Below are positions 1 to 11,600 of a stretch of 64,000 nucleotides of DNA, piece after piece. This DNA is from Drechmeria coniospora (Eukaryota; Ascomycota; Sordariomycetes; Hypocreales; Ophiocordycipitaceae): positions 9,978,520-10,042,519 of the forward strand of contig NC_054389.1 in the NCBI RefSeq assembly GCF_001625195.1. Direction: 5' to 3'. Numbering within the stretch: the first letter of the stretch is position 1; each line of letters opens with the position of its first letter. The notes under the pieces are model-generated. The model searched no databases, had not been told where the DNA came from, and worked only from the letters and a program-made list of their open reading frames with translations. A program made the position numbers and the translations under genes.

Positions 1-214
1 CGTGGAGCATGTGGTCGAGGAAACCGATGCCGGTGTCGACCGAGATGGTCTGCGAACCGGTCGACTGCGAGGCGTGCGCCATCGAGCCTTGGAGCAGCTC
101 GCGGTCCGTGTCGGCCGGAAAGGCACCGCCGTCGAGGTTGATGGCCAGCTGGATCTTGGTCTCGTTGGTGTCGCGGGCGAGGGCCGCCGATCGTACCTTG
201 ACGTTGGAGCCCAT
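1..214 (-). CDS. HIS3: Imidazoleglycerol-phosphate dehydratase, 5' part (runs off the left edge)
   Basis: This is the N-terminal 71 residues of the enzyme that dehydrates imidazole glycerol phosphate to imidazole acetol phosphate, the sixth step of histidine biosynthesis, in the cytosol. The reverse-strand frame opens with ATG at 214 and reads MGSNVKVRSAALARDT, followed by the family's ETKIQLAINLDGG segment. It then carries TGSQTISVDTGIGFLDHMLH, where the F-L-D-H-M motif supplies metal/substrate ligands. No intron is visible in this part. The gene is truncated by the window boundary, not by mutation. It diverges from the AIG2-like gene at 1199, so 215-1198 holds both promoters. Family identity is confident from the FLDHML motif and the spacing to the start. 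Confidence 0.93.
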   Translation of the reverse strand, partial: MGSNVKVRSAALARDTNETKIQLAINLDGGAFPADTDRELLQGSMAHASQSTGSQTISVDTGIGFLDHMLH

Positions 215-1198
215 TTTGAGAATGTGTCCTTTTGCTGCTTGTAGACGCTCGGGCAATTTTGAAGCAGAAAAGGTCCAGCAGGTTGACGGACGGTAAGCGC
301 TGACGACGGTACCGAGTAGCGCTGGGCAACTTTTTTGCCTTTTCTTCCATTGGACAATCGGCTGAACGTCACTGACTTGAGGAGTCAGTGGTACGCTAAA
401 GCCGGCCACCTTACTGGTGCTGCTCTGCTGGAGCGCCCCGCTTTTCGCTGACGACATACTGTACTGCACCTACAGTACAAGTACAGTACGGAGTCCGGAG
501 TACATGCTGTCATTCATGTATGGAGTATTTACTTTAATACTGTGCTGCAGGTGCTTATAAGAACTTGCATTGCACTCCGTCCTGTATTACTGTACTTAAA
601 TGATACTAATATCGACATGACAGGTACTAGCCCCAACCAGACGTAAGCAATCGATAAGATCTTGGACCGATCTCCTTCCGCCCGCTGTGGACCTTTCCTT
701 CTTGCATTCACTTGGTCTGCCTGACGCATGCCTCAAGCACCACCCACTGAGAGTCGACTTTGGACCTGCTCCCCTTCCCCTTCACTTTTCCTGCCTTTCA
801 AAGGTTGTGCATGGTATCACACCTTGCTTTTGGCAGCGAATTTTTGTTGTACGCTTGCTCGCATATCAGATTGCTTCCGAACGACACGATATCAGGGCCT
901 GCCTCCGCTCAACTGCACTGTCTGCCAGATTGGGCTCCCCGCCTGGTGCCATTGATTTCGATACCCGTTTCATACCACCACTCCGGGCAGTGCGCAGGAA
1001 ACAGGCCCATTGACAACTGCCGTTATTGTCGACTACGACGCTGTATCCGGACGCTACATTTCCTGGCCCTTGTGCCTTCTGGGGAGATTTGCCCTAGATC
1101 TAACCAGGATTCCCATCGTCGGCCGACATCTCGGCGACGGTTCCGCATCCCGTCAACGCCTTGCAGCCTGTTCCATCCGCCTCGACAAAGTTGGCAAA
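215..1198. promoter_or_regulatory. Divergent intergenic region, HIS3 / AIG2-like gene
   Basis: Roughly 1 kb separates two divergent starts. The HIS3-proximal half holds GTAC-anchored words around 453-600 (for example gtacagtacggagt at 480). The half next to the AIG2-like gene is pyrimidine-rich, as is common for fungal 5' leaders. I see no convincing gene or RNA here, and no clear Gcn4-type TGACTC site was established. Confidence 0.4.
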
Positions 1199-1872
1199 AT
1201 GAGCGGCGAGTTTACGGCGTTCTTTTATGGTATGTACCCTGAGCTCGCAGCTTGCATGGAGTCAACGGCTAATGGCTCACGCAGGGACTCTGGTACCTAC
1301 CCCTTGGGCCTCTGTTCTCCCCGACGATGTACTAACGGCAGTAGATGGCCCCTGAGGTCTTTTTCAGCGTCTGCTACGGCACCACTAACCCCCCAAAGGC
1401 ATTCCGCAGCCTTCACACATTCATTCCCGCCATCCTCAAGGACCATAGCCGTCACCGAGTGCAGTATGCCGACTACCCAGCTGTAATCGCGGAGAAGGGA
1501 CACAGCGTGCGAGGCATTCTCGCAACTGGCCTGACCTCTGCCAACCTTCACAAGCTGGATGAATTTGAGGGGTCAGAATACGAGCGTGTGAAGGTCAAGG
1601 TAGAGGTGCTGGACCAGCAAGGAGGCAAGGAGGTTGTTACAGACGTGAAGGAGACGTCGGTTTATATTTTTCTTGTCCCGCAAGACCTAGAGAAGCGCGA
1701 GTGGGACTTTGAAGAATTCCGCCGAGAGAAAATGGGCATGTGGACTCGAGGCGACTGGGCGTACAGTGATGGTAAGTACTCCGTCACCACCAGGTGCCAT
1801 TCGAGTTTAATGTTCCGACTGACTCCGTCTCTCGCAGGCCCCGACGAGGCGGCTTTGAAAAGCGCTGCTTGA
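1199..1872 (+). CDS. Gamma-glutamylcyclotransferase / AIG2-like protein
   Basis: Predicted 166-residue protein of the GGCT/AIG2 fold, which typically cleaves gamma-glutamyl amides to 5-oxoproline. Exons: 1199-1229, 1285-1292, 1345-1771 and 1838-1872. The second exon is only 8 bp, but it is needed to build the diagnostic FFYGTLMAP motif of the glycine-rich binding loop. It is bounded by gtatgt...gcag upstream and gtacct...tactaacggcagtag downstream, the latter with a textbook branch site. Further on, HSVRGILATGL and the acidic DEFEGSEYER stretch fit the family; the Glu there is the likely general acid/base. Length is normal for fungal members. The true substrate of this subfamily cannot be read from sequence. 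Confidence is high for the family and good for the exon structure. Confidence 0.85.
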
Positions 1873-4800
1873 TAATTTACATTTGTCAGAAGCCTGAAAA
1901 AGGCTGGCAGCGAGTGCCATCGCCATGACGAAGCCGGTGCGCCGATTCTTCCGCCTCGCCGACTGGTTTTGCCTAGAATATCAGTTACGGGCACATTATT
2001 TTGGTGTGAGAAACGCGGACTAGGCATCGGAGGTCAGGTCTGCGCTGCGTGGGACGAGGCAACTATATGGACAGGTTTGACGGTGCCACAGAAAACAGCG
2101 TGGGTTATTGGCCGGGACGCAGAAGTTCACTGCCCGATTGCTAGCTGACTCCGTCCGTCCTATTATGGTACTCATTATTCATTATCCCATTATTCATGAT
2201 TATTTCAAGTAATAAATGATGGCGATTCAAAGTACGGTGGTCGCGAGCGATGACCGCCTTACGGTGGGACTTAGGGGACTCGTTACAAAATTTCGCTTAT
2301 TGAAGACGGCGGTGACAAACTTATGCAAATATGCAAGCGGTTCTACGTGGACGTGTGAGGGGGAAGCGACCTCCTGGTTACTCTACGTGCCTGGAGACAT
2401 CCTGAGCAGGTAATACGAGCCAGATATACTCCTACTTACAGATAGATGGCTCACGCAGGCATCATCATTGGCAAAGTTCCACCTCTTTCGAAAACGGCAG
2501 TCATCTGGTTCAGATGAATGATGTCGGGGCTTAACTGGGGAGGAATTACCGCGCGAGGAACAGTGAGCCAGCGGAAGTCTGACCAGGCAGGGTCATGGAA
2601 ACCTATCCCAGCGAGTGAGCGCCCCTCCTTCTGGCCCAAACGGAAATGCCAACAATAGCAGGAAGGGCGGGTCGAAAATGCAGATTTTGGGTCCGCAAGG
2701 GGGGGGGGGACAGGCGAGTATTATGTCGATCCCCGTGCCGAGCTGAATAAAGGAGGCTCATCAGAACTCTGCTATGCTGACAGACCGTCGCCGAATGGTT
2801 CGCAGTTCGTGAGAGAAGCTATCGTCAGACGTTGCTGCATGATGAGTGTCAGCCTGGTGATTGTTTGATGGGGTGCATACTATTCTCCTTTTCCGTAACC
2901 GCATGAACATGGTGTCGGCAGTAGCCTAGATGTTGGTACAAGCATAAGCGTACGACCACAGAGGGTCAATTCGCAACCTTGCCAGCTCGTTAATCAACAT
3001 GCACGTGGCAGAGATTAGGGGGACGGAGATCAGGGGCATAGATGGCAGGGAAAAGAGGGGGTGGGGAGGGGGTGAGGAACGAGACGCATAATTTCCGCAC
3101 CGTCGGACAGATGCCAGAGAGGCCAGGAGCAACCAAAGACCAACCACAACCAGGTGGACATTCATTTCTCACCCATTTCACCGCCAGTGCTACACACTGT
3201 GACCGATGCAGGTCGCGCTGTGGAAGAAGATGGCTTCTTCTTGCTTTTCTTCCCCTCGTTGCATACACCAATACCGTGTGGGAGTACAATGCACCAGTGC
3301 AGTGTGCATTTGCGGGAAAGGGTACGTCCACATCCACGCACGCAGGGTCTCAGATTTCCGACTTGCTCAACCACACCTGGGCCTGTGATACTTGCACTGC
3401 TTTCACCACCTTCACCGCTGCTCAACGATGCTCACGCGCGAAAAGCCGCGAGGGCACTGGCCAAGAATCGCGCCACCAGGGCAAATGCAGGCATCAAAGA
3501 TTTCACAGGGACCTCGGAGCTCTCGTCCCCCCTGGTGGCCTCGCCTGTGGCGCTCCAAACATGGCCGTTCCGTCCGCTAAATCGCTCAGCCCTCACGTCA
3601 CCAGCACTCCCCACCAAGGAACCTTCTAGTCTGAAACCCCGGACCCAGTTTCGGGCGACCCATGCGGCACCGACCACAAGGCAGCCATGATCGAAGCGGC
3701 TACGCGGCATGGCTTGGAGGCCTGACAAACGGGTGATTTCTTCGACGACGACGACAACTGTAGGGAAGCCTCGCCGGCCCGCCCTGCGCCATGAACCATG
3801 AACGACACAGTGACCCGACCCTGGTCGCAGCAGCCACAAGGGAGTCATCCGTGACGAGGACTCGGCCATCGACGACAACTTCTCCCCCTGCCTCAGACCG
3901 GCATTCTAAATGGCAGAGTTGCAGTCCCAATTCCACGTATACGGATACCGCTGGCACCCTGGCATGCACCTTTCTGCGATCCAGCAAGCTGGACAATATC
4001 AGGACACCAGCTCAACCATGAGAACAAACGACCAACAATAGCACAAAAACGTCCAGCCCTCTCCCCCTCCCCCCAGCCCACTTCGAACTCCTCCACCAAG
4101 CAGTGCTCTGCGCAACAGTTAGTGGCAATATATGCGTGTACATACTCACGCCGCACCATCTTGCAGACTGGCCAACAAACTCTCACTGGCGAGGGCATTC
4201 CGTTGAAGATGCCAAAGGCAGGCAGCGGTTTGATGGACCCACCGCTCAGCCAGGGGCGAGAGATGCAGGGGAGGGATCGACCAGCCGTTGCTGGCATCTG
4301 CAAGGCACTGCCGGCCGTCCCTGGGGTGGGGGAAACGGACGAATGGGCAGATGCCCACTGCGCAGCCATCAGTGCCACCCCTACCTGGAATGGCCGCGTG
4401 CGCAGCTGGTGCGGCAGCACCCCTGCAGAAGTCGATGCGATGTGCTGTGGACCCCTATCTGAGGCAGATGGCCGCAGCACGTCTCTCTGCGGACACGCCG
4501 GTGGGCCACAATCATTGGTGCTGCTGCTGCGGACGAGCACGGTACGTACCATCCAGCAGCCACCACCACCCAACCAACAGTTGGCTTCCGTTGCACGATG
4601 TGCTGGCGCAGGTACGCCTTCGGATACCTGCAACTAAATAATACTTACGGAACACCGTACGCAATGATGCCGATGCACGTACGGGATTTGCCGTACGTGC
4701 CCCTTGCCCGACAAAGCGAACCGACAAGACGAACGTATCGGCACGAGCATGAGCATGAGCATGAGCATGAGCATTGGTCAAGACGGAAGACGCGATAGCT

Positions 4801-5827
4801 AGGGTCAGCCATCCGTTGATTCCAACCGTTCACCCCATCGTCGTCGTCGTCGTCGTCGTCACAGGGCATCGGCAACAATGAGCACCACCAGCCCGACGCC
4901 GGCATTCAGATGCAGGCAAGGAGGGACGGGCTGCAGATGCTCAGGGACACCCTGCCGCCACAGCCAAGCATGTGGGGGATCATAATCATCGGATCGAACT
5001 GCCCTCGGCCCCTCGCACAGCTATGCCACTAGTCGTCGTAGTGTCGTGCTAGTTCGCACTATTACTTTTTCGCCATGACTCCGAAACTGGCTCGCCGGCC
5101 AATCACTGGCTTGCTGGACTAACTCCCTCAGCCATCGCGAACCCCTGCCCGGCCCGGTGCGTTTCGAAACGACGATATGGACCATACACTCTGCGTTCTG
5201 GACGCCGCACCCTCTGACGCAGCCCACCGACGACGGCGTTGATGCGTGCCATTCGCCGGCGGGTGACCACCTTTACGATGCCATAGGGGTCCATCAAATC
5301 ATTCATCGCCCCTCTGGTCCATATCCCATGGCGCCAATGCCACCACCTCGGTGGGAGGCTAGCCCTCTCTCACCTCCGTTTCTCTACCAAACGCTTTCCT
5401 TCTTCCGTCCCATGGTCTTGGCCCCTGTGGACTCTGGTGCACGGCAAACCCGAGCGGTCGATGGGCCGGCCTCGTATAAGACCTGTTGGCTCCGTCCGCA
5501 ACCTGTCGATTCCCGGGCTCCATCCACAGCAGACTTCCCTTCATTTCACTTCGCTTCGCTTCTCTTCTTCTTTACCAAAACGGTGCTTTGTCGTCACAGA
5601 CAGACTCTACACTCCCTCGCCGTTTTGTGTGTTTGTTTCCGGTTCCCGAAAGCCTGCCTTTGTTTGCTTGACCACTTTGCAGACCTAGCGTCTCCTGATC
5701 CTCGCGTCACCTTGCACTCCCGCTCAACTCTTGAGGAGGACTATTTCTACATCTACGCCCCTCTTTTTCGTCCGGCACGATAAGATCCCCAAACTTTCAT
5801 CATCATCAAACACACCTTTGCAGCAGC
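1873..5827. other. 4-kb intergenic stretch
   Basis: No reading frame here has a recognisable domain. Both strands are open over 3.0-4.7 kb only in overlapping GC-rich shadow frames. The stretch holds a G-run at 2699-2709, a GAGCAT hexanucleotide microsatellite (4745-4774) and a TCG triplet run (about 4838-4860). From about 5370 to 5827 a pyrimidine-rich segment probably forms the promoter and leader of the AA11 gene. Confidence 0.5.
4745..4774. repeat. GAGCAT microsatellite, five units
   Basis: Five perfect tandem copies of the hexamer gagcat, directly preceded by a partial unit (cac-gagcat). It lies in the long intergenic stretch and belongs to no gene I can support. A separate TCG triplet run follows about 65 bp downstream. 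Confidence 0.9.
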
Positions 5828-6919
5828 ATGTCTCTCAAGACGTACGTCATCTCGGGCCTCGCCACCGTTGCCAGCGCCCACATGAAGATGAACAACCCGG
5901 TCCCGTTCAACAAGGGTGTCCTTGACAACGCGCCCCTCAACGCCGATGGTTCCGACTTCCCTTGCAAAGTCGGCTACAAGTACAGCTACGACGACAGCCC
6001 GAGCAACGTCTACGCCCAGGGAAGCAAGCAGCAGCTCTCCTTCACCGGCTCGGCCGTCCACGGCGGAGGTTCCTGCCAGGTGTCGGTCACGACCGATCTC
6101 AAGCCGACCAAGAACTCGGTTTGGAAGGTCATCAAGTCGATCGAGGGTGGCTGCCCGGCCAAGGGTCAGGCCGGCAACCTGCCGGCGAACGCGGCGGCCG
6201 ACGACCCCTACAAGTACGACTTTACCATCCCCAGCAAGCTTTCCAGCGGCAACTACACCATCGCCTGGACTTGGTTCAACAAGATGGGCAACCGGGAGAT
6301 GTACATGAACTGCGCGCCCATGAGCGTCACCGGCTCCGCCGGCTCGAGCGGCTTCCTGGACACGCTGCCCGACATGTTCGTCGCCAACATCGGCAACGAA
6401 TGCGGAACCATGGGGAGCACGGACCTGAAGTTCCCGAACCCGGGCAACGACCTCGACAACTTCCAAGGCTCGACGACGGGATCGGCCATGCTCGTCGCCC
6501 CGACGGGCACTGGATGCCAGACAGGCGGCGGTAGCCGTCCTCAGCCCAACTACGGGTCACCCGACGCCGGCAACCCCCTTCCCAGCAACGACAACGCCGT
6601 CCAGCCGAGCAAGCCCGGCCCGGGCGGCGTCTTCCTGGACATGCCCTCGTCCGACCCTACGCCTGTCCCGACCACCAGCACCGTGGGCAGCGGCAGCAAT
6701 TCTACCGGCAGCCACGAGGCCGGAACCCCGTGCTCGACCGAGGGCTTGTGGAACTGCATCGGCGGAACATCCTTCCAGCGCTGCGCGTCCGGCTTGTGGT
6801 CTACCACTCAGCCGGTGGCCCCCGGCACCCAGTGCGCCCCAGGCGAGTCGGCCGCCATCCAGATCACGCGTGCCAATTCCAAGCGCAGCCCGCGCCGGGC
6901 TCAGCGATTCTTTGCCTAA
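5828..6919 (+). CDS. AA11-type lytic polysaccharide monooxygenase with C-terminal Cys-rich module
   Basis: Secreted copper enzyme predicted to cleave chitin oxidatively; single exon, 363 residues. The signal peptide MSLKTYVISGLATVASA ends exactly before His18, which becomes the N-terminal copper ligand of the mature enzyme (HMKMNNPVPF, the AA11 start signature). The second ligand is His78 (mature 61) in SAVHGGGSCQ, and Tyr159 in NREMYMNC is the likely axial tyrosine. This spacing matches AA11. After about residue 235 comes a Pro/Ser/Thr-rich linker. Residues about 300-345 form a Cys-rich module (GTPCSTEGLWNC...CASGLWS...GTQC) like the X278/CBM-type domains attached to some AA11 enzymes. A basic RRAQRFFA tail ends the protein. 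Pyrimidine-rich DNA precedes the ATG. It could serve cell-wall remodelling or attack on chitin of a host or prey. Family call is strong; substrate is inferred. Confidence 0.9.
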   Translation: MSLKTYVISGLATVASAHMKMNNPVPFNKGVLDNAPLNADGSDFPCKVGYKYSYDDSPSNVYAQGSKQQLSFTGSAVHGGGSCQVSVTTDLKPTKNSVWKVIKSIEGGCPAKGQAGNLPANAAADDPYKYDFTIPSKLSSGNYTIAWTWFNKMGNREMYMNCAPMSVTGSAGSSGFLDTLPDMFVANIGNECGTMGSTDLKFPNPGNDLDNFQGSTTGSAMLVAPTGTGCQTGGGSRPQPNYGSPDAGNPLPSNDNAVQPSKPGPGGVFLDMPSSDPTPVPTTSTVGSGSNSTGSHEAGTPCSTEGLWNCIGGTSFQRCASGLWSTTQPVAPGTQCAPGESAAIQITRANSKRSPRRAQRFFA

Positions 6920-8650
6920 AGAAAAACAGGTTCGGTCGCAAGTCCTGGCGACTATGTGGAAGCAGTTGCGGCATGAAAGCGTTGGCATAGCCAGACTGGT
7001 GTGATGATGGCATTCGATCTGTATATGTAGACATATACCTATACCCTTGTGTTGAGCCTTTGGCCTGCATTGGCTTATGACGATGGACGATGCTGGAAAG
7101 GCAGACTTTTTATGAATTCTTTTGCATAGCGAAAATCAAACATTCGTTTTCTACCAATTATCCGACATGTCCACTTGGCGTCTCGCAGTTGCCATGTCGT
7201 TGCCATCCGTGCCTGTGATGCCATGATGGCCATGGTCAGGAGCATGGCCATGCTATGATGTGGATGTTGCCTCTTCTCATTGGTGATAGCCCATCACGAC
7301 TCTGTTGTTCATGGCATTGTGGTGCTGAGGGGGCACGGGGCATTCACGCTTCTGCCTCGTTTGTTGTAGGCGGAGAATACAGGTAGTCTGTCACACGGTC
7401 CTCAAGCCTGCCAGGCGCGGTACCTGCCGAAGGTTAGAGACTGCCCTTTGACCCGGACACAGGAATCATGATGCTCGTTCATCTCGATCGTTGTGAAGTT
7501 ACAGTCTAGTAGCAATGTCATTCTCTGCATCTCAAAACTGAATATCACGTGACGATTACTGTAGTTGAAGAGGAATCACAGCCGTAGGTGTCCTTGTTTC
7601 CCTCATCATCATCATGGCCTAAGACCCAGGGTTAACGTCGTCGAAACAGCACCTCGGGTATGGCGTCTTGGGATGGCGATATATCCCAGAGATGACATGA
7701 CGACCATGTTCGTGTTTGGAGCATTGCTCATGTGATGTTTTTCAGGGCTGCATTCATGATACATCGAGGTACACACTTGCGCCATTGATGAACCAGCTAT
7801 CGGTGATGGATGAGGTGTGGTTTACAGAATATACTTAGTATATGTACAGTAAGTAATACTTGTACTCCGTACAGGTACTGTAGCTGCACAGTATGATTGA
7901 ACTGTACGAATGCTGACAATGGGGAGTTCGTGCTCAAGCTCGGTAAATTGTACTGTACGGAATAGATAAGTACATGTACAGTACCTGTACTTATGCACTC
8001 CGTAGAGGTACATACTTGCAAGTCCCTGTGCGCATGTAAACGGTATGTCGGAGTTCTCTGTACAAATAATACAGAGCAGGCACACCTACTGTAGAAACAT
8101 GGAATACAGGTAATTACTTAAGTGCTACGGAGTACTCCGTACGGAGTATCACAATTACAAGACTCCTTTTCGGAATACAGGAGCACAAGTACTCCTCTCT
8201 GAGTACATGTACATGTACTTGTGCAGTACTTGTAAGGCCATGTAGCATTGGCACGTTCCTAGCAGGGGCTTGGGCACACTCCACCACAGGTGGGCCGTGC
8301 GGTTCCTCGATCCGCACTCGCTTTCGCACTGTCACTGGTGATCAGCAAGTTATTCTACGAGGACATTCAACTCCGCTTCCACCACACGGGCAACGGACGG
8401 ACACCAGTCTACCAGTACGCGCAAAGTCGAGTAGCTACTCGGCTAGGTACACGCAAGCGAGCTGTCGTCGTTCGGACTCGTTCGTCACGAGCTGCCGGTC
8501 CCTCGGAGGCAACCGATTTCAGCACATCGCGAGAAGCCCGATCCGACCTGATCGGCCTACTCCTCGGCGCCCGCCCTCGGCCACGGCTACGATGATCGCT
8601 GGAGCCAGCCCGAGCCCCTGACCAAACTCGATCCGACGGCGAGGGCGACC
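6920..8650. other. Intergenic region between AA11 and SEC8 genes
   Basis: No gene is visible. The first 900 bp are unremarkable, with an AT-rich 3' flank and ATG/CATGG-rich low complexity near 7200-7300. From about 7830 to 8230 the DNA is dense in GTAC-anchored words, including the overlapping palindromes at 8126-8148. The last 400 bp form the probable SEC8 promoter and leader. Confidence 0.5.
8126..8148. repeat. Palindromic TACGGAGTA/TACTCCGTA cluster
   Basis: Three alternating TACGGAGTA and TACTCCGTA words overlap here, giving a 16-bp perfect palindrome at 8133-8148. It sits about 500 bp upstream of the SEC8 start, within a GTAC-rich block (7830-8230). It is one member of a dispersed vocabulary found in nearly every long intergenic region of the window. 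Confidence 0.85.
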
Positions 8651-11600
8651 ATGTCGAGCCGCTACGGCGCACCGCCAACGCGCAACGGCAACGACTACGG
8701 CAACGACTACGGCAACGACTATGGCAACGACTACGGCAACGACTACGGCAACGACTACGGCAACGGCTACGGCGGCCAAGGCAGGGGGGGTGACGAATAC
8801 GACCCGTACGGAGATGGGTACGGCAACGAACGATACGGAGGGCGGCCGGCGGCAGCACCATCCAGGAGCGTGCCCCGCATGACGACGTCGCGAACGCGAA
8901 CGCAGGAGTCGAGTGCCGAAAGGCAGATCGCTCAGGTGCTGAACCACATCCGGTCCGAGTGGCCGTCGTTGTGCGAAAACAACAGCGTGCCCGTCCAGCT
9001 GGCCCTGCAGCTTCTCGACTCCAGCTCCGTCGGCCGCGCGCATGACTACGGCAGGTTCCAGGACACGCACCGGTACCTGCAGGACTCGCTCAAGAACATC
9101 GTGCACGAGCACCATCAAGGCTTCAACAGCTCCATCGGCACCTTTCACAAGATCCAGGGCAGCATACAGGCCTCGCAGAAGCGCGTCCGCGCGCTCAAGA
9201 AGTCGCTCGGCAGCGCCAAGACGAGCCTCTGCACCACGGATCCGGACCTCAAGAAGCTGTCGCAGACGTCGCAGAGCTACGACGAGCTGCTGCAGAGCCT
9301 CAACGAGCTGGACGAGCTGCGTGCCGTGCCGGACCAGCTCGAGGCCCGGATATCGGAGAAGCGCTTCCTGACGGCCGTCGAGGTGCTGCAGAACGCGATG
9401 CGAAGGCTGAGACGTCCCGAGCTCGACGACATCGGAGCCCTCAACGACCTGAGGAACTACCTCGCGAACCAAGAGACGGTGCTGATGGATATCTTGGTCG
9501 AGGAGCTTCACGAGCACCTCTATCTCAAGTCTCCCTACTGCCAGGACCGGTGGCAGAGTCTCGCCAAGAGCCAGGGTGCCAACGCCGACGGCTACGGAGA
9601 TTCTAGCTCCATACTGCCCTTTCACATCGTCCTCGAGACCATCGACGTCGAAAAGTCCGTTTCCGAGGACCCGACGAGAAACCCAGAGTCGGACACGTTC
9701 TGCTACGTCGGCTTGCTCGTCGAGGCCTTGAACAAGCTGGGCAAGCTCCAGAACGCCGTCGAGACGCTCAAGCAGCGTCTCCCGGTCGAGCTCTTCGGCA
9801 TCGTCAACGAGACCATCAACGAGGTTGACCAGAGACACCCGAGCTCGCTCAGGGGAGGTGCCGGCAAGGCGGAAGGCCTCCTCCTGTACGGAACCCGGCA
9901 GACGCAGATGAAGGCCGACGTCATCTACGACCTGCTGTGGACCTTGTACGGCAAGTTCGAGGCCATCGGCGAGGGCCACCGAATGTTCCACGAAGCCATC
10001 AAGGCCCTCATCCGACGCGAGGGCGCCGGCAACAACAGCGCGCTGCTCGGCAGCTTCAAGGAGCTGTGGCACCTGTACCAGAACGAGATCCGATCCCTGC
10101 TGCACAACTACGTCACGACCGACGCCGACGTGTATCAGTTCGACTCGCCGCACATGGGCGGCAACGCGGCCGGAGGCAAGGACTCGACGCGTGAGAACCT
10201 GTTCAAGTTTTCCCAGGCCGACGTCAAGTCGGTCGACATCGTGACCGAGTACGATGCGCTCGAAGGCATCATCCAAGCCACCGTGCCCGGACTCACCGGA
10301 AGCTCCCGGAAACCGGTGGCGGCGGCGGCGGCGGTGGCGAAGAAGAACCGAGCGATGGAGGAGAGCGGCGGCGGCGGCCGGCGCGAAACGGGGCAGGTCT
10401 TCGGGTCCGGCAAGCAGACGAACGGGTCGCACAAGTCGCTCGTCGAGCCGAGCGTCTTCAACATGAGCCTCCTGCTGCCGCCGACGCTCATCTTCTTGCA
10501 AAGGCTCCGAACCATCGTGCCGCCGGGCTCCGATCTCGCCTCGAGCGCGCTCACCACCTTCCTCGACAACTTCCTCGTCAACGTCTTCCAGCCGCAGCTG
10601 GACGAGACGCTCGACAAGCTGAGCGACGCCGTCTTCGGCGAGTCGGATTGCTTCCTGCAGGACCCCGCGTGGAACCAGTCCTCGTCGCGACCCATCTTCA
10701 AGGGCGCCGCCGCCTTCTTCGGCGTCGTGACGGCATTCTGCCGCATGCTCGGCACGATCCCGCCCGACCAAGCGCTGAGCTCCCTCATCGTCAACCAGAT
10801 GATGCGGTACCACGATCACTGCCTCGGCTGGTACAGATCGCTGGTCACGAAGACGCACGGCAACGCCGAGGACGCGAGCAACCTGCGGGCGTCGGCCCGC
10901 TTCGCCGTCCAGCCGAGCGAGCTGCACGAAACGATGACGAGGCTCTGGACGGCCGACGAGCTCGACGGCGACCTGCTCGAGAAGGAGGTTCACCTGCTCA
11001 TGGAGCAGACGGACGAGGTGAAGCTGGAAATGAACGACATCATCCAGGACAGGGACACCATCTCGTCACTGTGCCTGCTCTACACGAGCATGAAGTGGCT
11101 GGCGGCGAAGATTGTCGGCTTGAGGCACATAACGACGCAGAAGACGGACTCGTCGTCGCGGCAGACTCTTCCGCGACAGGCGAACCGACGGTGGGCGCTC
11201 ATGAACGACCCGAACAAGGCCGCGTCCGACCAAGGCCCCGTCCACCTGCCGCTGACGCACGAGACGGTCCAGTAAGTGAAGGGGCACGAAGCGGCCTGGG
11301 TGGGGACGATGTGCTTGGCTAACGACGATGTGCTCTCCAGGGCTTTCGACAAGATCGTGGCGTCGTACGAGGAGCTCGCGGGCCTGGCGCTGCTGACGCT
11401 GCACGGCGAGGTTCGATGCCGCATCGTCTACTCGCTTCGCATGGCCTTGTCGCCCGAGCTGGCGCCGTACCTCCTCGACCAGGAGGTGCGGGAGCCGGAC
11501 CCGCAGATCCTGAGCCTCAACCTCGAGCTCGTCCTGTTCGACGAGACCATCGTGCGCTTCCTGCGCAGCAAGGAGATTGCCTTTGTCCGGACGGGCCTCG

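Noticed and set aside
3893..4633. 246-codon minus-strand frame between the AIG2-like and AA11 genes
   Set aside because: Composition is Cys/Trp/Pro-rich without patterning, and three other frames over the same DNA are also open.
8519..10993. 824-codon antisense frame across SEC8
   Set aside because: Mirror frame of a codon-biased exon; Sec8 motifs on the plus strand explain the region fully.
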